Source: Polaromonas sp. YR568
Lineage (GTDB): Bacteria > Pseudomonadota > Gammaproteobacteria > Burkholderiales > Burkholderiaceae
NCBI GenBank assembly: GCA_945871335.1
Contig: CAMBWM010000001.1
Location: 33,915 to 97,914, forward strand
Direction of reading: 5' to 3'
Length of the DNA stretch: 64,000 nucleotides
The stretch's first letter is position 1. Each line of letters starts with the position of its first letter. Both the position numbers and the translations under genes were made by a program. Below the pieces are notes generated by a model, which saw only the letters and a program-made list of their open reading frames with translations, was not told the DNA's origin and made no database searches. Shown here piece by piece: positions 53,123 through 61,475 of this stretch.

Positions 53123-53533
53123 ATGAACAGTTTCCTGAAATCTTTATTTGTCATTGCAGTGACCGCTACAACCGTTGCAGCTCAAGCCTCTTGGGACGTG
53201 AGTGTCGCTTCCAACAACAATGAATACCTGTATGCATCAGCAGACTCCTACGCCGCTGATGGCGACTTGCGTTTTGCTCGCCAAATGACCAGTTCTGCTA
53301 CGCCAGATGCGAATGGCTTTTTGTATCTTGAAACCATTGCACAATTCAGTTGCACCAAAAATGCCATTCAGGTGGTGAAAGCCACCGGCTTCAAAACTTG
53401 GGATGACAACGGCCAATCTGTTGACAGCCTTTTGGGCATGTGGCGCGTCGTGAAAAACGGCAGCAACGAACAAGTGATGTTGAATAAACTGTGCAACACA
53501 TCATTGGCAGACGCTTCCAAGTTCACCAACTAA
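53123..53533 (+). CDS. Small secreted protein of unknown function
   Basis: 136 residues with a signal peptide (FLKSLFVIAVTATTVAAQA, cut before SWD). The mature part is SWDVSVASNNNEYLYASADSYAADGDLRFARQM, then two Cys at FSCTKNA and KLCNTS, which probably bridge. The layout resembles the surface-adhesin protein E-like family of proteobacteria, but I am not sure. AAGGACC precedes the ATG. A bidirectional terminator follows. Confidence 0.65.
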   Translation: MNSFLKSLFVIAVTATTVAAQASWDVSVASNNNEYLYASADSYAADGDLRFARQMTSSATPDANGFLYLETIAQFSCTKNAIQVVKATGFKTWDDNGQSVDSLLGMWRVVKNGSNEQVMLNKLCNTSLADASKFTN

Positions 53534-53551
53534 GCCCTCGCAAACTTTGAT

Positions 53552-53579
53552 AAAAAACCGACCATTGGGTCGGTTTTTT
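53552..53579. terminator. Bidirectional rho-independent terminator
   Basis: CCGACC (53558-53563) pairs with GGTCGG (53568-53573) around ATTG, flanked by A6 and T6. It ends the secreted-protein gene and the convergent gene at 53604. Confidence 0.92.
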
Positions 53580-53603
53580 CATGGGTGAAACCTTGATAAA
53601 GGT

Positions 53604-53951
53604 TTATTCTTTTTCTTCCTCTTTGGGTTTGGCTTTTTTCAACTGGTAAGCATTGTCCCGCTGTATCCTTATTACCATGAAATAACAATCACGCTTGACC
53701 CCACCATTTTTGATCATGTCGCAAAACGTAGCACTGCCCGCAAAAGAAGCTTTGCAGTAATTCATCTCATCCGCTTTGGTTTTCAGCGTGCACGAGCTCA
53801 AGTCTTCTGCCTTGACAGCAGCAACAGCCAGTAAAAATAGCATGCAAGCAATAGACTTAAAAATAGTATTCTCCAGATGCAAGTTTGATTCTGAAGCTTG
53901 AGTCACAGCACTTACCCACAACTCCTCACGGTTTTTAAATATTTGTTGCAT
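53604..53951 (-). CDS. Small cysteine-containing exported protein
   Basis: 115 residues if it starts at 53951, where AAAGGAG lies well placed. A hydrophobic helix (KSIACMLFLLAVAAVKA) then lies at residues 32-48, unusually deep for a signal peptide. A shorter form would start within that stretch: GGAG at about 53874-53871 stands six bases before an ATT (53864), giving MFKSIACMLFLL, or at the ATG 53843. The mature part has four Cys (SSCTLKTKADEMNYCKASF, ATFCDMI, RDCYFMV) and a Lys/Glu tail. Function unknown. Confidence 0.6.
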   Translation of the reverse strand: MQQIFKNREELWVSAVTQASESNLHLENTIFKSIACMLFLLAVAAVKAEDLSSCTLKTKADEMNYCKASFAGSATFCDMIKNGGVKRDCYFMVIRIQRDNAYQLKKAKPKEEEKE

Positions 53952-54039
53952 CTCAACTCCTTTATGCAGTCAACCCTTACCTAGAAGATCACTTTTAATT
54001 GCCTTAAAAGTGCTACTTATTCAAATTCTTTACCAAACC

Positions 54040-55050
54040 TCACGAAAAAAACTGTCCGCTCACCCATGTGTAACTGGGTATTCCAATGAGCAAGTTCAAT
54101 GGGAAAGTGATTCCTAACGACATTCCAATATAAAGAGATGGCTTTGCCTCAGGGATGGCGGTACGCAATACAGCAGGAACCGCGATATATGACGCACTCG
54201 CCGCCAACACCATCAGCAAAGTCGCGTCTCCGCGCGAGACTTGGGTGAAGAGCGCAATCACCAGCGCCAGTGCAACATGCAATATCGGCGCCAAAACCGC
54301 ATACATGAGCAAGCCAGGTGAAATACCTTTGAGTTGATGGACGCTTCTGGCCGTCATCAAACCCATATCCAGCAGGAAAAATGCGAGCATGCCTTTGAAC
54401 AAATCTCCCGAAAATGGTTGCATCGCAGCCTTGCCTGTCTCTCCAGTGATTACACCAACCAGCATGGCACCGAGCAACAACAATTGGGCACCATCCGTGA
54501 AAGATTCATGCAGTATTTTTTTCAATGAATGGCTCGGTCCTGAAGACGAAACAGCGAGCACAGCCACGCCGTTTTGAATCTGCAGATTCGAACGCGCGGC
54601 TTGCTGCTGTCTGTGCGAGTTGGCAAAAAATACGGCCAAGATGATGGCGGGAGATTCCATCAATGCCATGGCGGCTGCCATGTGACCGCCAAATGCAATG
54701 CTGTTGTTATCCAAGTATTGAACTGCCGTGACAAATGTCACCGCGCTTACCGAACCGTATGTCGCCGCCACTGCCGCCGCATCAAATCCCGACAAATACC
54801 TTCTCAATACGGCATACCCTAAAAGCGGTATGACCACAGCAAGCGCAATGGCAGATCCCAAGCTAGTGGCTACCTCACGGGTGAAGCCTGAATGCGCCAA
54901 GGCAAATCCACCTTTCAACCCCAATGCCATCAACAGGTACAACGATAAAAAGCGTGAGATAGCGGATGGGATCTCTAGGTTGGATTTGACACTGGCGGCC
55001 AACACACCAAACACAAAAAATAAAATTGCTGGGTCAAGAAATACCTGCAT
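54040..55050 (-). CDS. sbtA: SbtA-type sodium-dependent bicarbonate transporter (DUF897)
   Basis: 336 residues from the ATG at 55050, with about ten membrane spans. Family features: LDPAILFFVFGVLAASVKSNLEIPSAISRFLSLYLLMALGLKGG, then DAAAVAATYGSVSAVTFVTAVQYLD, and the pseudo-repeat SGDLFKGMLAFFLLDMGL, then AASASYIAVPAVLRTAIPEAKPSLYIGMSLGITFPLN. SbtA in cyanobacteria takes up bicarbonate with Na+. Homologues in betaproteobacteria are thought to do the same. Divergent LysR regulator at 55136 is the likely controller. No sbtB PII-like gene is adjacent. Confidence 0.9.
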   Translation of the reverse strand: MQVFLDPAILFFVFGVLAASVKSNLEIPSAISRFLSLYLLMALGLKGGFALAHSGFTREVATSLGSAIALAVVIPLLGYAVLRRYLSGFDAAAVAATYGSVSAVTFVTAVQYLDNNSIAFGGHMAAAMALMESPAIILAVFFANSHRQQQAARSNLQIQNGVAVLAVSSSGPSHSLKKILHESFTDGAQLLLLGAMLVGVITGETGKAAMQPFSGDLFKGMLAFFLLDMGLMTARSVHQLKGISPGLLMYAVLAPILHVALALVIALFTQVSRGDATLLMVLAASASYIAVPAVLRTAIPEAKPSLYIGMSLGITFPLNLLIGIPSYTWVSGQFFS

Positions 55051-55095
55051 TGCATGGCCTCCTGACACGCATCCTAAGCAAAAATATACATCATG

Positions 55096-55136
55096 TAAAA
55101 TCAAATTTTATAGTCATGTATATAGATAAATATCTA
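55096..55136. promoter_or_regulatory. Candidate LysR operators between sbtA and its regulator
   Basis: Two inverted repeats lie in the 85-base divergent gap: TAAAAT-CAA-ATTTTA (55096-55110) and TAGATA-AA-TATCTA (55123-55136). The second overlaps the regulator start codon and could mediate autorepression. The first would lie near the sbtA promoter. Confidence 0.45.
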
Positions 55137-56035
55137 TGAATATCACATTTAAACAGCTGCGAATTTTTTTAGCAGTCTTTGATGCAGGTAGTGTCAGCGC
55201 TGCAGCCAAATCAACGCATGTCACACAACCCACCGTATCCATGCAGCTCAAGGAAATAAGCAATGCTGTTGGCTTGCCGCTGTATGAAGTTATTTCCAAA
55301 AAAATATATTTCACTGATGCGGGAAAAGAATTGGCCAGTACCGCTCGTGAAATGCTGAACGCTTGGTCCAACTTCGAGCAATCCATTGATGCTGCCAAAG
55401 GACTGACACGGGGCAAACTCAAAATAGCAGTTGTGAGCACTGCAAAATATTTCATGCCGCGCTTGATCGGTCAGTTCTGCAAAAAATATCCTGACATAGA
55501 TATATCACTTGAAATATTGAACCGTGATGGTGTACTGATGCGTATGCGAGAAAACCTGGATGATTTGTACATCATGTCCCAACCGCCCACAGACATGGAT
55601 CTCATAGACGATATTTTTTTGCACAACCCATTGGTTCCAATTGTAGCCTATAGCCATCCGCTGACCAAAAAAACTTCAGTCCCCCTCAGCAGTTTTTTAG
55701 ATCAACGGTTTATCCTGCGTGAAAAAGGATCGGGCACGCGAATGACGATTGATAAATATTTCAAAACACAAAAATTTCGCCCTGACATACGCATGGAGCT
55801 TGGCAGTAACGAAGCCATCAAAGAAGCCGTTGCCGGTGGCTTGGGTATCGGCATGGTGGCAAAACACGCATTACACGGACATCAAAAGGAACATGGGGTA
55901 GCCATCATCAACGTCAAAGGGTTTCCCATCATGTCGCACTGGCATATCGTGCACCCTGCAAAGAAACATTTACCGCCAGTGGCCGTCGCATTCAAGACAC
56001 ATCTGCTCAACAGCGTTCGCAATATCAAAAACTAA
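55136..56035 (+). CDS. LysR-family regulator, CbbR/CmpR-like, divergent from sbtA
   Basis: 299 residues. HTH: FKQLRIFLAVFDAGSVSAAAKSTHVTQPTVSMQLKEISNAVGLPLYE. The effector domain begins at about residue 93 (KLKIAVVSTAKYFMPRLIGQFCKKYPDIDISLEILNRDGVL), whose pattern VSTAKYF-PRLIGQF is that of CbbR/CmpR regulators of carbon-fixation and bicarbonate-uptake genes. NEAIKEAVAGGLGIGMVAKHAL is the usual late motif. Divergent placement supports regulation of sbtA. No ribosome site is obvious. Confidence 0.9.
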   Translation: MNITFKQLRIFLAVFDAGSVSAAAKSTHVTQPTVSMQLKEISNAVGLPLYEVISKKIYFTDAGKELASTAREMLNAWSNFEQSIDAAKGLTRGKLKIAVVSTAKYFMPRLIGQFCKKYPDIDISLEILNRDGVLMRMRENLDDLYIMSQPPTDMDLIDDIFLHNPLVPIVAYSHPLTKKTSVPLSSFLDQRFILREKGSGTRMTIDKYFKTQKFRPDIRMELGSNEAIKEAVAGGLGIGMVAKHALHGHQKEHGVAIINVKGFPIMSHWHIVHPAKKHLPPVAVAFKTHLLNSVRNIKN

Positions 56036-56068
56036 CCGCCTGATTTAGACATTTTCCGTTACCGCAAT

Positions 56069-56701
56069 TCAATCAAATATGTCATCATTTCCTGGCGGAG
56101 AAAAATCTTTGCATAAAGCTAGCAGTTCGGCCAGTGAACTGACTTGCATCTTTTCAAAGATTTGTGCGCGATGCTTCTTCACCGTATCTGGCATCAAACC
56201 AATTTCACTGGCGATACTTTTGTTGCCGTGACCTAGCAACATCAATGAAAAAATCTGCTGCTCTTTCCGACTCAAAGATTTATGCATTGCCGATGCTTTC
56301 GACAAACGTATGTGCGAGGCATGCCTCAACGCATCCAAAGCCAATCCTTTGGTAATTACTTCAATCAATTGAGTCTGTGTAAACGGTTTACATAAAAAAT
56401 CTATAGCACCACCTTTCATGGCATCAATAATTTCTTGCGTGTGGCTTTCACCACTCATGTAAATGACAGGATTAATCCACCCTTGTTTTCTCAATAATTG
56501 ATGCAATTCCAGTCCGCTTATCAATGGCATGCGCATGTCGAGCAACAAAACCAAGGGGGATGCCTTGATTGCTGTGCGTAAAAATTCATCGGCACTTGAA
56601 AAAGTGCTGACACCGTAATTGAGTTGTCGCAATAAATTACCCAAGTGAAGACGAATTTCATGGTCGTCATCTACTAAATGGATATGTCCTAAAGAAACCA
56701 T
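56069..56701 (-). CDS. FixJ-family two-component response regulator
   Basis: 210 residues. Receiver domain with acidic pair DDD at 11-13, phospho-acceptor Asp55 (LLLDMRMPL) and Lys105 (FLCKPFTQ). The C-terminal LuxR-type HTH is LSRKEQQIFSLMLLGHGNKSIASEIGLMPDTVKKHRAQIFEKMQVSSLAELL. Likely partner: the histidine kinase at 57299, although an HTH gene lies between and the strands differ. Target genes unknown. Confidence 0.92.
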   Translation of the reverse strand: MVSLGHIHLVDDDHEIRLHLGNLLRQLNYGVSTFSSADEFLRTAIKASPLVLLLDMRMPLISGLELHQLLRKQGWINPVIYMSGESHTQEIIDAMKGGAIDFLCKPFTQTQLIEVITKGLALDALRHASHIRLSKASAMHKSLSRKEQQIFSLMLLGHGNKSIASEIGLMPDTVKKHRAQIFEKMQVSSLAELLALCKDFSPPGNDDIFD

Positions 56702-56887
56702 GCTTGCAAATTTCCCATAAACAGATTTGCCAGTCTAAATGGGATTAAACCCAGCAAAAAATGAATTATTAATAGCTAATGCAGAGAAAATCATGAGAAT
56801 TTGTGAAGAGTTCCCCATTTAGGTATGTCAAGAACAAAGCTTTAATGCCATATTCTGGTGCATGAAACCTTTATTAGACAAATAAGA

Positions 56888-57226
56888 ATGGCAATGCACA
56901 ATTCTTCGCAACAAGAAAAATTGTTTGAAGTGGGCCGCCTTCTACAACAAACAAGAGAGAGTACAGAATGGACCATTGAAGACATGGCTAAAAAGCTTGG
57001 GTTGCGCGCTGAGCAAATCCTAGCAATAGAAGAAGGTAATTCAGAACTATTTAATAAAAACGCACAACCCATGATTTGGTATGCCAGACTTTATGCAAAA
57101 AAATTAGGCATAGAACTTCCGGAATTGGTGTTCATGGATATCAAAAGGGCTAGTGGAACACCTTCACAACCGATTCATAATATTCCTGCATTTTTGATGG
57201 TTAAAAAAACAAACCCTAGCGAATGA
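56888..57226 (+). CDS. Helix-turn-helix protein (XRE/RodZ-like)
   Basis: About 112 residues from the ATG at 56888. A GTG at 56858 is possible, and neither has a clear ribosome site. The domain is EVGRLLQQTRESTEWTIEDMAKKLGLRAEQILAIEEGNSELF, the helix pattern of the HTH_25/RodZ type, then PMIWYARLYAKKLGIELPELVF. The rest is a short tail. Probably a DNA-binding regulator placed between the response regulator and the kinase genes. Its role is unknown. A+T-rich codon use. Confidence 0.7.
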   Translation: MAMHNSSQQEKLFEVGRLLQQTRESTEWTIEDMAKKLGLRAEQILAIEEGNSELFNKNAQPMIWYARLYAKKLGIELPELVFMDIKRASGTPSQPIHNIPAFLMVKKTNPSE

Positions 57227-57298
57227 TCCGCATAAAGCGTTTCAGTCAAAAATCCGCATGATCAAAAGTGAGTAACAACAAGTGAAGCCTTTCGCGCC

Positions 57299-58789
57299 AT
57301 GAGACTGGATACGCAAACTACTATTTTCATGATTTGCTTGGTCTATTTGATACTGCATGGAGCCATATGGTTTGCCCTTCAAGAATATAGAAGTCATCAA
57401 GTCAAACTATGGTGTCTATCGGGCATATTTAGCGGAATTGCCGTGGTACTGCTTTCCATGCGAGGGGCCGTATCAGAATTTGTGTTTTTTTATGTGGCAC
57501 AACTATTGATGCTGGCGGGTAATTGGGGGCGAATGGTGGCACTTCGCATGTACTTGCAACCTGAAACACCATCACACTCGTACCAGGCCTACCACATCGC
57601 CAACACGGTGTATTTCATTATTTTTTGTTTGTTGATTGGAGTGTGGGATGCTGAATGGCAAGCACTGATCTTATTCAATGGTTTTTACGCATTGCTCTGC
57701 TTTGAATATTTTCGAATTGGACACAAGCTTTTCAGACGTCAATCTACACTGGGTTCTAGATTACTGATGTGGGCAGGACTGACATTCTGTGTCACACTGG
57801 GCGTAAGAACTATCGGCGTGGCAATGGCTGGAACGATTGATGATTTATATGCGCCGAGTTGGCACCAGGGCATTATGGTAATTGGGCAATTTGTTGCCAT
57901 TACTCTCAGCAATATTGCATTTTTGAGAATATTTTTAGAGATTGAAGAAAGAAAAAAAATAGCAATGGCAGAAGAACTGATCATCAGCAATGAACGTGCT
58001 GATGCCATGCGTCTGAGCAGTGTGAAATTAAAAAAATTGCTTGAAGAAAGAGAAGAAATCATCCGGCAATTAAGTATTTTCAATAAAACTGCGGGCATGG
58101 GAGCCTTGGTGGCGAGTCTGGCGCATGAACTCAACCAACCATTGACAGTCATTCAAATGAATACAGACATGATTGATCTTGTGATCAACAACCAATCGAT
58201 CAAATTAAATGAAAACACAAATATACAAAATGCAATGGATGGCTTAAAAAAAGCCAATCAACGTGCCGCCACCATCATCCAAACACTTCGAAATATGTTT
58301 AGAAACGGTAATCGTGTAGTTACAACTTTTAATTTCAATGATTTGGTTAATGAAGTGATGCTAATCAGTTCATCAACTATGCAAAGGCATCATATTGATA
58401 TTGATCTGCAACTCTACGGAAGACCACTACTTATAACGGGAGATAAATCACAATTACAGCAGGTAATTTTAAATTTAATTACCAACGCCAGCGAATCATT
58501 TCCAGCAAACATATCTGTTCAAAAAAAGATTGCTATAGAAACAAATTTATGTAAAGATTTTTTTGAATTGACGGTAACAGATAACGGGTCAGGGATTTCC
58601 CCAGAGATTAAATCGAACATATTTGAACTGCTTCGTACCAATAAGGAATCCGGTATGGGAATAGGGCTATGGCTAAGCAAAACAATTGTTGAATCTCATA
58701 AAGGATCCATCACATTCAATACCGATCTCAACAGAGGAACCTGTTTTACTGTACGTTTACCAATAAAAGATGACAATGTGTTTTTTTAG
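57299..58789 (+). CDS. Membrane-bound sensor histidine kinase
   Basis: 496 residues. Six or seven hydrophobic spans in residues 1-215, with no obvious periplasmic sensor domain. A coiled linker (SSVKLKKLLEEREEIIRQLSIF) is followed by a HisKA region with His276 in SLAHELNQPLTVIQMN, N-box LQQVILNLITNASE, and G boxes TDNGSGISPEIK and GMGIGLWLSKTIVESHKGSI. The core resembles FixL-like kinases, which often pair with FixJ regulators such as the gene at 56069. Signal unknown. A+T rich. Confidence 0.9.
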   Translation: MRLDTQTTIFMICLVYLILHGAIWFALQEYRSHQVKLWCLSGIFSGIAVVLLSMRGAVSEFVFFYVAQLLMLAGNWGRMVALRMYLQPETPSHSYQAYHIANTVYFIIFCLLIGVWDAEWQALILFNGFYALLCFEYFRIGHKLFRRQSTLGSRLLMWAGLTFCVTLGVRTIGVAMAGTIDDLYAPSWHQGIMVIGQFVAITLSNIAFLRIFLEIEERKKIAMAEELIISNERADAMRLSSVKLKKLLEEREEIIRQLSIFNKTAGMGALVASLAHELNQPLTVIQMNTDMIDLVINNQSIKLNENTNIQNAMDGLKKANQRAATIIQTLRNMFRNGNRVVTTFNFNDLVNEVMLISSSTMQRHHIDIDLQLYGRPLLITGDKSQLQQVILNLITNASESFPANISVQKKIAIETNLCKDFFELTVTDNGSGISPEIKSNIFELLRTNKESGMGIGLWLSKTIVESHKGSITFNTDLNRGTCFTVRLPIKDDNVFF

Positions 58790-58848
58790 TATTTTCTGAT
58801 TGCACATACAACTATAATTTGATGCATTACTTATTTCTCAACATACTT

Positions 58849-59170
58849 ATGAATTCTCGTGCTACAGCATTTTTTTATACTTACTGACACTTTTTACAGT
58901 AAATGCCAACAGCCAAAATTTGTTTGGCAACCCTTCTTGCAAGGACTGGAAAAATATTTCGTTGACTGAAAAAAAACATGGATAAATGCATTTCTGGTGC
59001 CGTTGAACTTAACCAACGTTTCACGCAAAAAGCCCCAAGAAGATAAATTTAGCAAACTGTCTTCGCTTGACACAGCAGTCACACATGTTGAGATGTTTTG
59101 CAATTCAAACCATGAAGATTACGCCTCTGTTGGGGCGATTCAATTTTTAGATGCGTTGACTGCTGAATGA
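58849..59170 (+). pseudogene. Small secreted protein gene broken by two single-base deletions
   Basis: Starting at ATG 58849 the frame stops at once. Adding one T to the T7 run at 58870-58876 and one A to the A8 run at 58969-58976 restores a 107-residue protein. It begins MNSRATAFFLYLLTLFTVNA (a signal peptide), then SCKDWKN, TWINAFLVPLNLTN, LSSLDTAVTHVEMFCNS and AIQFLDALTAE, ending TGA 59168-59170. Two Cys and the layout recall small exported proteins like the one at 60919. Either a decayed gene or homopolymer errors in the assembly. Confidence 0.6.
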
Positions 59171-59174
59171 CCAT

Positions 59175-59957
59175 TCATAGACTGAGGCCAGTGAGCATTA
59201 CCCAGAGCATCAGATAAAGCACTGACCCAATTACTAGTCCTGAAGTTGAAAAATATCCTAAAAATTTCACCGCAATAAGGCCACACAATGGAATCAATTG
59301 CTGAGCATGAACGCCAAGAAAATGTGCTGGGCGTATGTCTTTGTATAAATGCCAGCCCACAACAGGTAAACCTTGACCCGCTGGAGGCTGGTTACCTCCA
59401 AGCATGAATCCGCTGACCGTTGAAAGAACAAAGGTCAGCACCAAGCCAATAATGACGCCCCAAGTTGCAGTCGGTATGACTGCATGGCTTTGCTCTTTCC
59501 ATATTAACCATGCAATCCACGCTTGCGAAGCCGTCAATCCTACCGCTGCAATTCCCATCAATCCAAACATAAAAGCATGCAAAGGATCGCTAACGTTGTA
59601 ATGCGATGCCGAGGCTTGAGCTGCTTGATAGCTGATATAGACCACTTCAAACAATGAAGAAACTACTATCAATACAACTATCCAGTTAAAAATATGCAAT
59701 TGATCAATATTTGAATTTGCAACTTTGAGTACCCAAATACTCGTCAATGAAAACAGGGCAGTAGACGCCATAAACTTCATCGGCTTGACCCACACACCAA
59801 CATCACGGATGAGTCTGCTATCTGTGAATGACCAAAAAAAAGTCAATAGCAGAGCAGTCAACATAAATAAACCATAGATCACAAGAAGTTTTGAAGACAA
59901 ACTGCGCAACTGCCATTCAGCAATCAGCCAACGTTGACATTCAAGAAAGACACTCAT
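59175..59957 (-). CDS. Multi-spanning membrane protein of unknown function
   Basis: 260 residues with about seven hydrophobic helices. SKLLVIYGLFMLTALLLTFFWSFTDSR, then VGVWVKPMKFMASTALFSLTSIWVL, PLHAFMFGLMGIAAVGLTASQAW, and a loop VVGWHLYKDIRPAHFLGVHAQQLIPL. Several His and Trp in the late loop are suggestive of a metal or haem site but no family name comes to mind. No nearby gene gives a clue. It is convergent with the broken gene just to its left. Confidence 0.75.
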   Translation of the reverse strand: MSVFLECQRWLIAEWQLRSLSSKLLVIYGLFMLTALLLTFFWSFTDSRLIRDVGVWVKPMKFMASTALFSLTSIWVLKVANSNIDQLHIFNWIVVLIVVSSLFEVVYISYQAAQASASHYNVSDPLHAFMFGLMGIAAVGLTASQAWIAWLIWKEQSHAVIPTATWGVIIGLVLTFVLSTVSGFMLGGNQPPAGQGLPVVGWHLYKDIRPAHFLGVHAQQLIPLCGLIAVKFLGYFSTSGLVIGSVLYLMLWVMLTGLSL

Positions 59958-60132
59958 GTGATTTGCTTCTAGTTAGGCCCTGAACCAATTAACTTACCGT
60001 TAACTCGGTGGGAATATGGGTGCTTGAATTTTCGACGAACAAGAAAAGTGTCTCAAATTCGCTGTCCGCCAGATTGCACGAAATTGATGGATTGGGTGTT
60101 GATGTTTGCGGGTTTTCACTTTTTTGCAATAG

Positions 60133-60149
60133 TGTTGGTTGAACCAACA
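60133..60149. repeat. Short palindrome, TGTTGGTT-G-AACCAACA
   Basis: 8-base perfect arms around one G. It is a variant of the GTCGG-TTGAA-CCGAC palindromes at 62370, 63062 and 63159, with CCGAC/GTCGG changed to CCAAC/GTTGG on both arms, so pairing is kept. It is 50 bases upstream of the lipoprotein gene. Confidence 0.65.
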
Positions 60150-60198
60150 ACTCCCAAATGTCTTGATGAAACAATCAAGACAAGAGTATGATTTTAAA

Positions 60199-60408
60199 AT
60201 GAATTCTTTCAAGCTACTTATCATCTGTATTGCTTTAAGTGGATGCGGTTTATTCAGCCAACAATCTATATATGAGGGAATTAGAAGCCAAGAAAAAATT
60301 ACACCCGGTGGATTGAAGCCCAACCCACTAGAAATGCCACCTTACGATCAATACCAAATTGAACGGGATAAACTGAAATCTCCAAGTTCAATTAATCCTT
60401 CTAGTTGA
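60199..60408 (+). CDS. Small lipoprotein
   Basis: 69 residues from the ATG at 60199. An earlier in-frame ATG at 60139 would put 20 charged residues before the signal and is rejected. The signal FKLLIICIALSGC ends in a lipobox LSGC, so Cys is lipidated. The mature part GLFSQQSIYEGIRSQEKITPGG and MPPYDQYQIERDKL is typical of small betaproteobacterial lipoproteins, often found next to type IV pilus or membrane genes elsewhere. Function unknown. Confidence 0.7.
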   Translation: MNSFKLLIICIALSGCGLFSQQSIYEGIRSQEKITPGGLKPNPLEMPPYDQYQIERDKLKSPSSINPSS

Positions 60409-60514
60409 GCAATCAAATTAGGCTATGAGTGTTCCATCGTCAAAAGAAGACCGAAACATGCCCTGCCTATTGTGCCCAGCTGCAATACAGTCGGTTCACC
60501 CCATACATGACGGA

Positions 60515-60850
60515 TTACGTTTTGATGCTACTCATAGAACCAATGAATTGACCCCCACGGTCAATATCAATTTCTGAATAAGTGAGTTTGCCTGTGACTT
60601 TGCCAGTACTGTAAATTTTGACCAAGCCCTTGCAATTGATATCGTTTTCCAATTTTCCGCGCACTTCTATGCCCTGTGCTTGAACCTTTCCTCTCACGTT
60701 TCCTTGTGGTCCAACTTCAAGTTCTTTGCATGTGATTTCACCTGAAATATCACCATTGATTTGCGCAAAGCCCGGAACATTGATTGAGCCAACGAAAGTG
60801 ACACCATCGGGAATCGATAAATCATTGTTGTGGTTTGAAACGTTTGACAT
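60515..60850 (-). CDS. Bactofilin-family protein
   Basis: 111 residues. Repeating short beta strands with glycine turns (GVTFVGSINVPGFAQINGDISGEI, ELEVGPQGNVRGKVQAQGIEVRGKLENDINCKGLV, GKVTGKLTYSEIDIDRGGQF) form the bactofilin beta-helix (PF04519). Bactofilins polymerise without nucleotide and position cell-wall enzymes. A broken second copy of the same gene is at 61287-61475, so this locus was duplicated. Confidence 0.85.
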   Translation of the reverse strand: MSNVSNHNNDLSIPDGVTFVGSINVPGFAQINGDISGEITCKELEVGPQGNVRGKVQAQGIEVRGKLENDINCKGLVKIYSTGKVTGKLTYSEIDIDRGGQFIGSMSSIKT

Positions 60851-60918
60851 TGAGTTAGATTAATTTGATTGATCAGATGGCATCATATTGCAATTTGATG
60901 TTTCCAGTAACAGTGAGA

Positions 60919-61284
60919 TCAATCAGTTCGTGAGCCCGGCTTAAGCTTGACAAATAAACCTTCTGTTTGCTCATTGATGAGTTCATAAGCGCCGAAGTAA
61001 ACACTTGAATCTGGATTTTTTGAGCAGTAATTGTCCATCCACGAATAAACTTGTGGAAGTGATATGCCGTCTTTAAAGTTCCAGAATGGAATTTGTCTGC
61101 CAGCACTGAGACCATCCAGCAAGCCTATCAAGTGGCTTTCTGCCAGTTTGGCCCCTTTGTCTTTTTTGCCCGCAGTCCATGTGATGCAATTGATATCCGA
61201 AGCAACCATAACGGGTTCAGATTGACCCCGTCCAGAAAAAATGATGCCCAAGAATAAAAAAATGATGGATAAGTTTTTTTGCAT
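60919..61284 (-). CDS. Small secreted protein (possibly Rap1a/Tai-like)
   Basis: 121 residues with a signal peptide (KNLSIIFLFLGIIFSGRG). The mature part CITWTAGKKDKGAKLAESHLIGLLDGLSAGR, then FWNFKDGISLPQVYSWMDNYCSKNPDSSVYFGAYELINE is like the HdeA/Rap1a (T6SS immunity) group: two Cys, a GLLDGLSAG turn and a C-terminal helix pair. The similarity is by pattern only. It lies between two bactofilin copies. The adjacent broken gene at 58849 seems to be of the same general type. Confidence 0.55.
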   Translation of the reverse strand: MQKNLSIIFLFLGIIFSGRGQSEPVMVASDINCITWTAGKKDKGAKLAESHLIGLLDGLSAGRQIPFWNFKDGISLPQVYSWMDNYCSKNPDSSVYFGAYELINEQTEGLFVKLKPGSRTD

Positions 61285-61286
61285 TT

Positions 61287-61475
61287 TTATTTGTCAGTGG
61301 AGTTGATTCTGATGGCTTCATTGGGGATGGGTTGGTCAAAGCTCAAATTCCTTGCGTGTGATTTCACCTGAAATAAAGCATTCATTTGCGCAAATCCTGC
61401 AACATTGATTGAGTCAAAGAAAGTACCACCATCTGGAATCGATAAATCATTGTTGTGGTTTGAAATATTCGACAT
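61287..61475 (-). pseudogene. Frameshifted copy of the bactofilin gene
   Basis: The first 31 residues (MSNISNHNNDLSIPDGGTF, then SINVAGFAQMN) match the intact bactofilin at 60515 almost exactly. The frame then changes: in another frame the DNA reads ISGEITRKEFEL and stops. So the copy lost its frame after about 31 codons and its C-terminal two thirds are missing. The apparent 62-residue frame ends 3 bases from the secreted-protein gene. A decayed duplicate. Confidence 0.75.
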
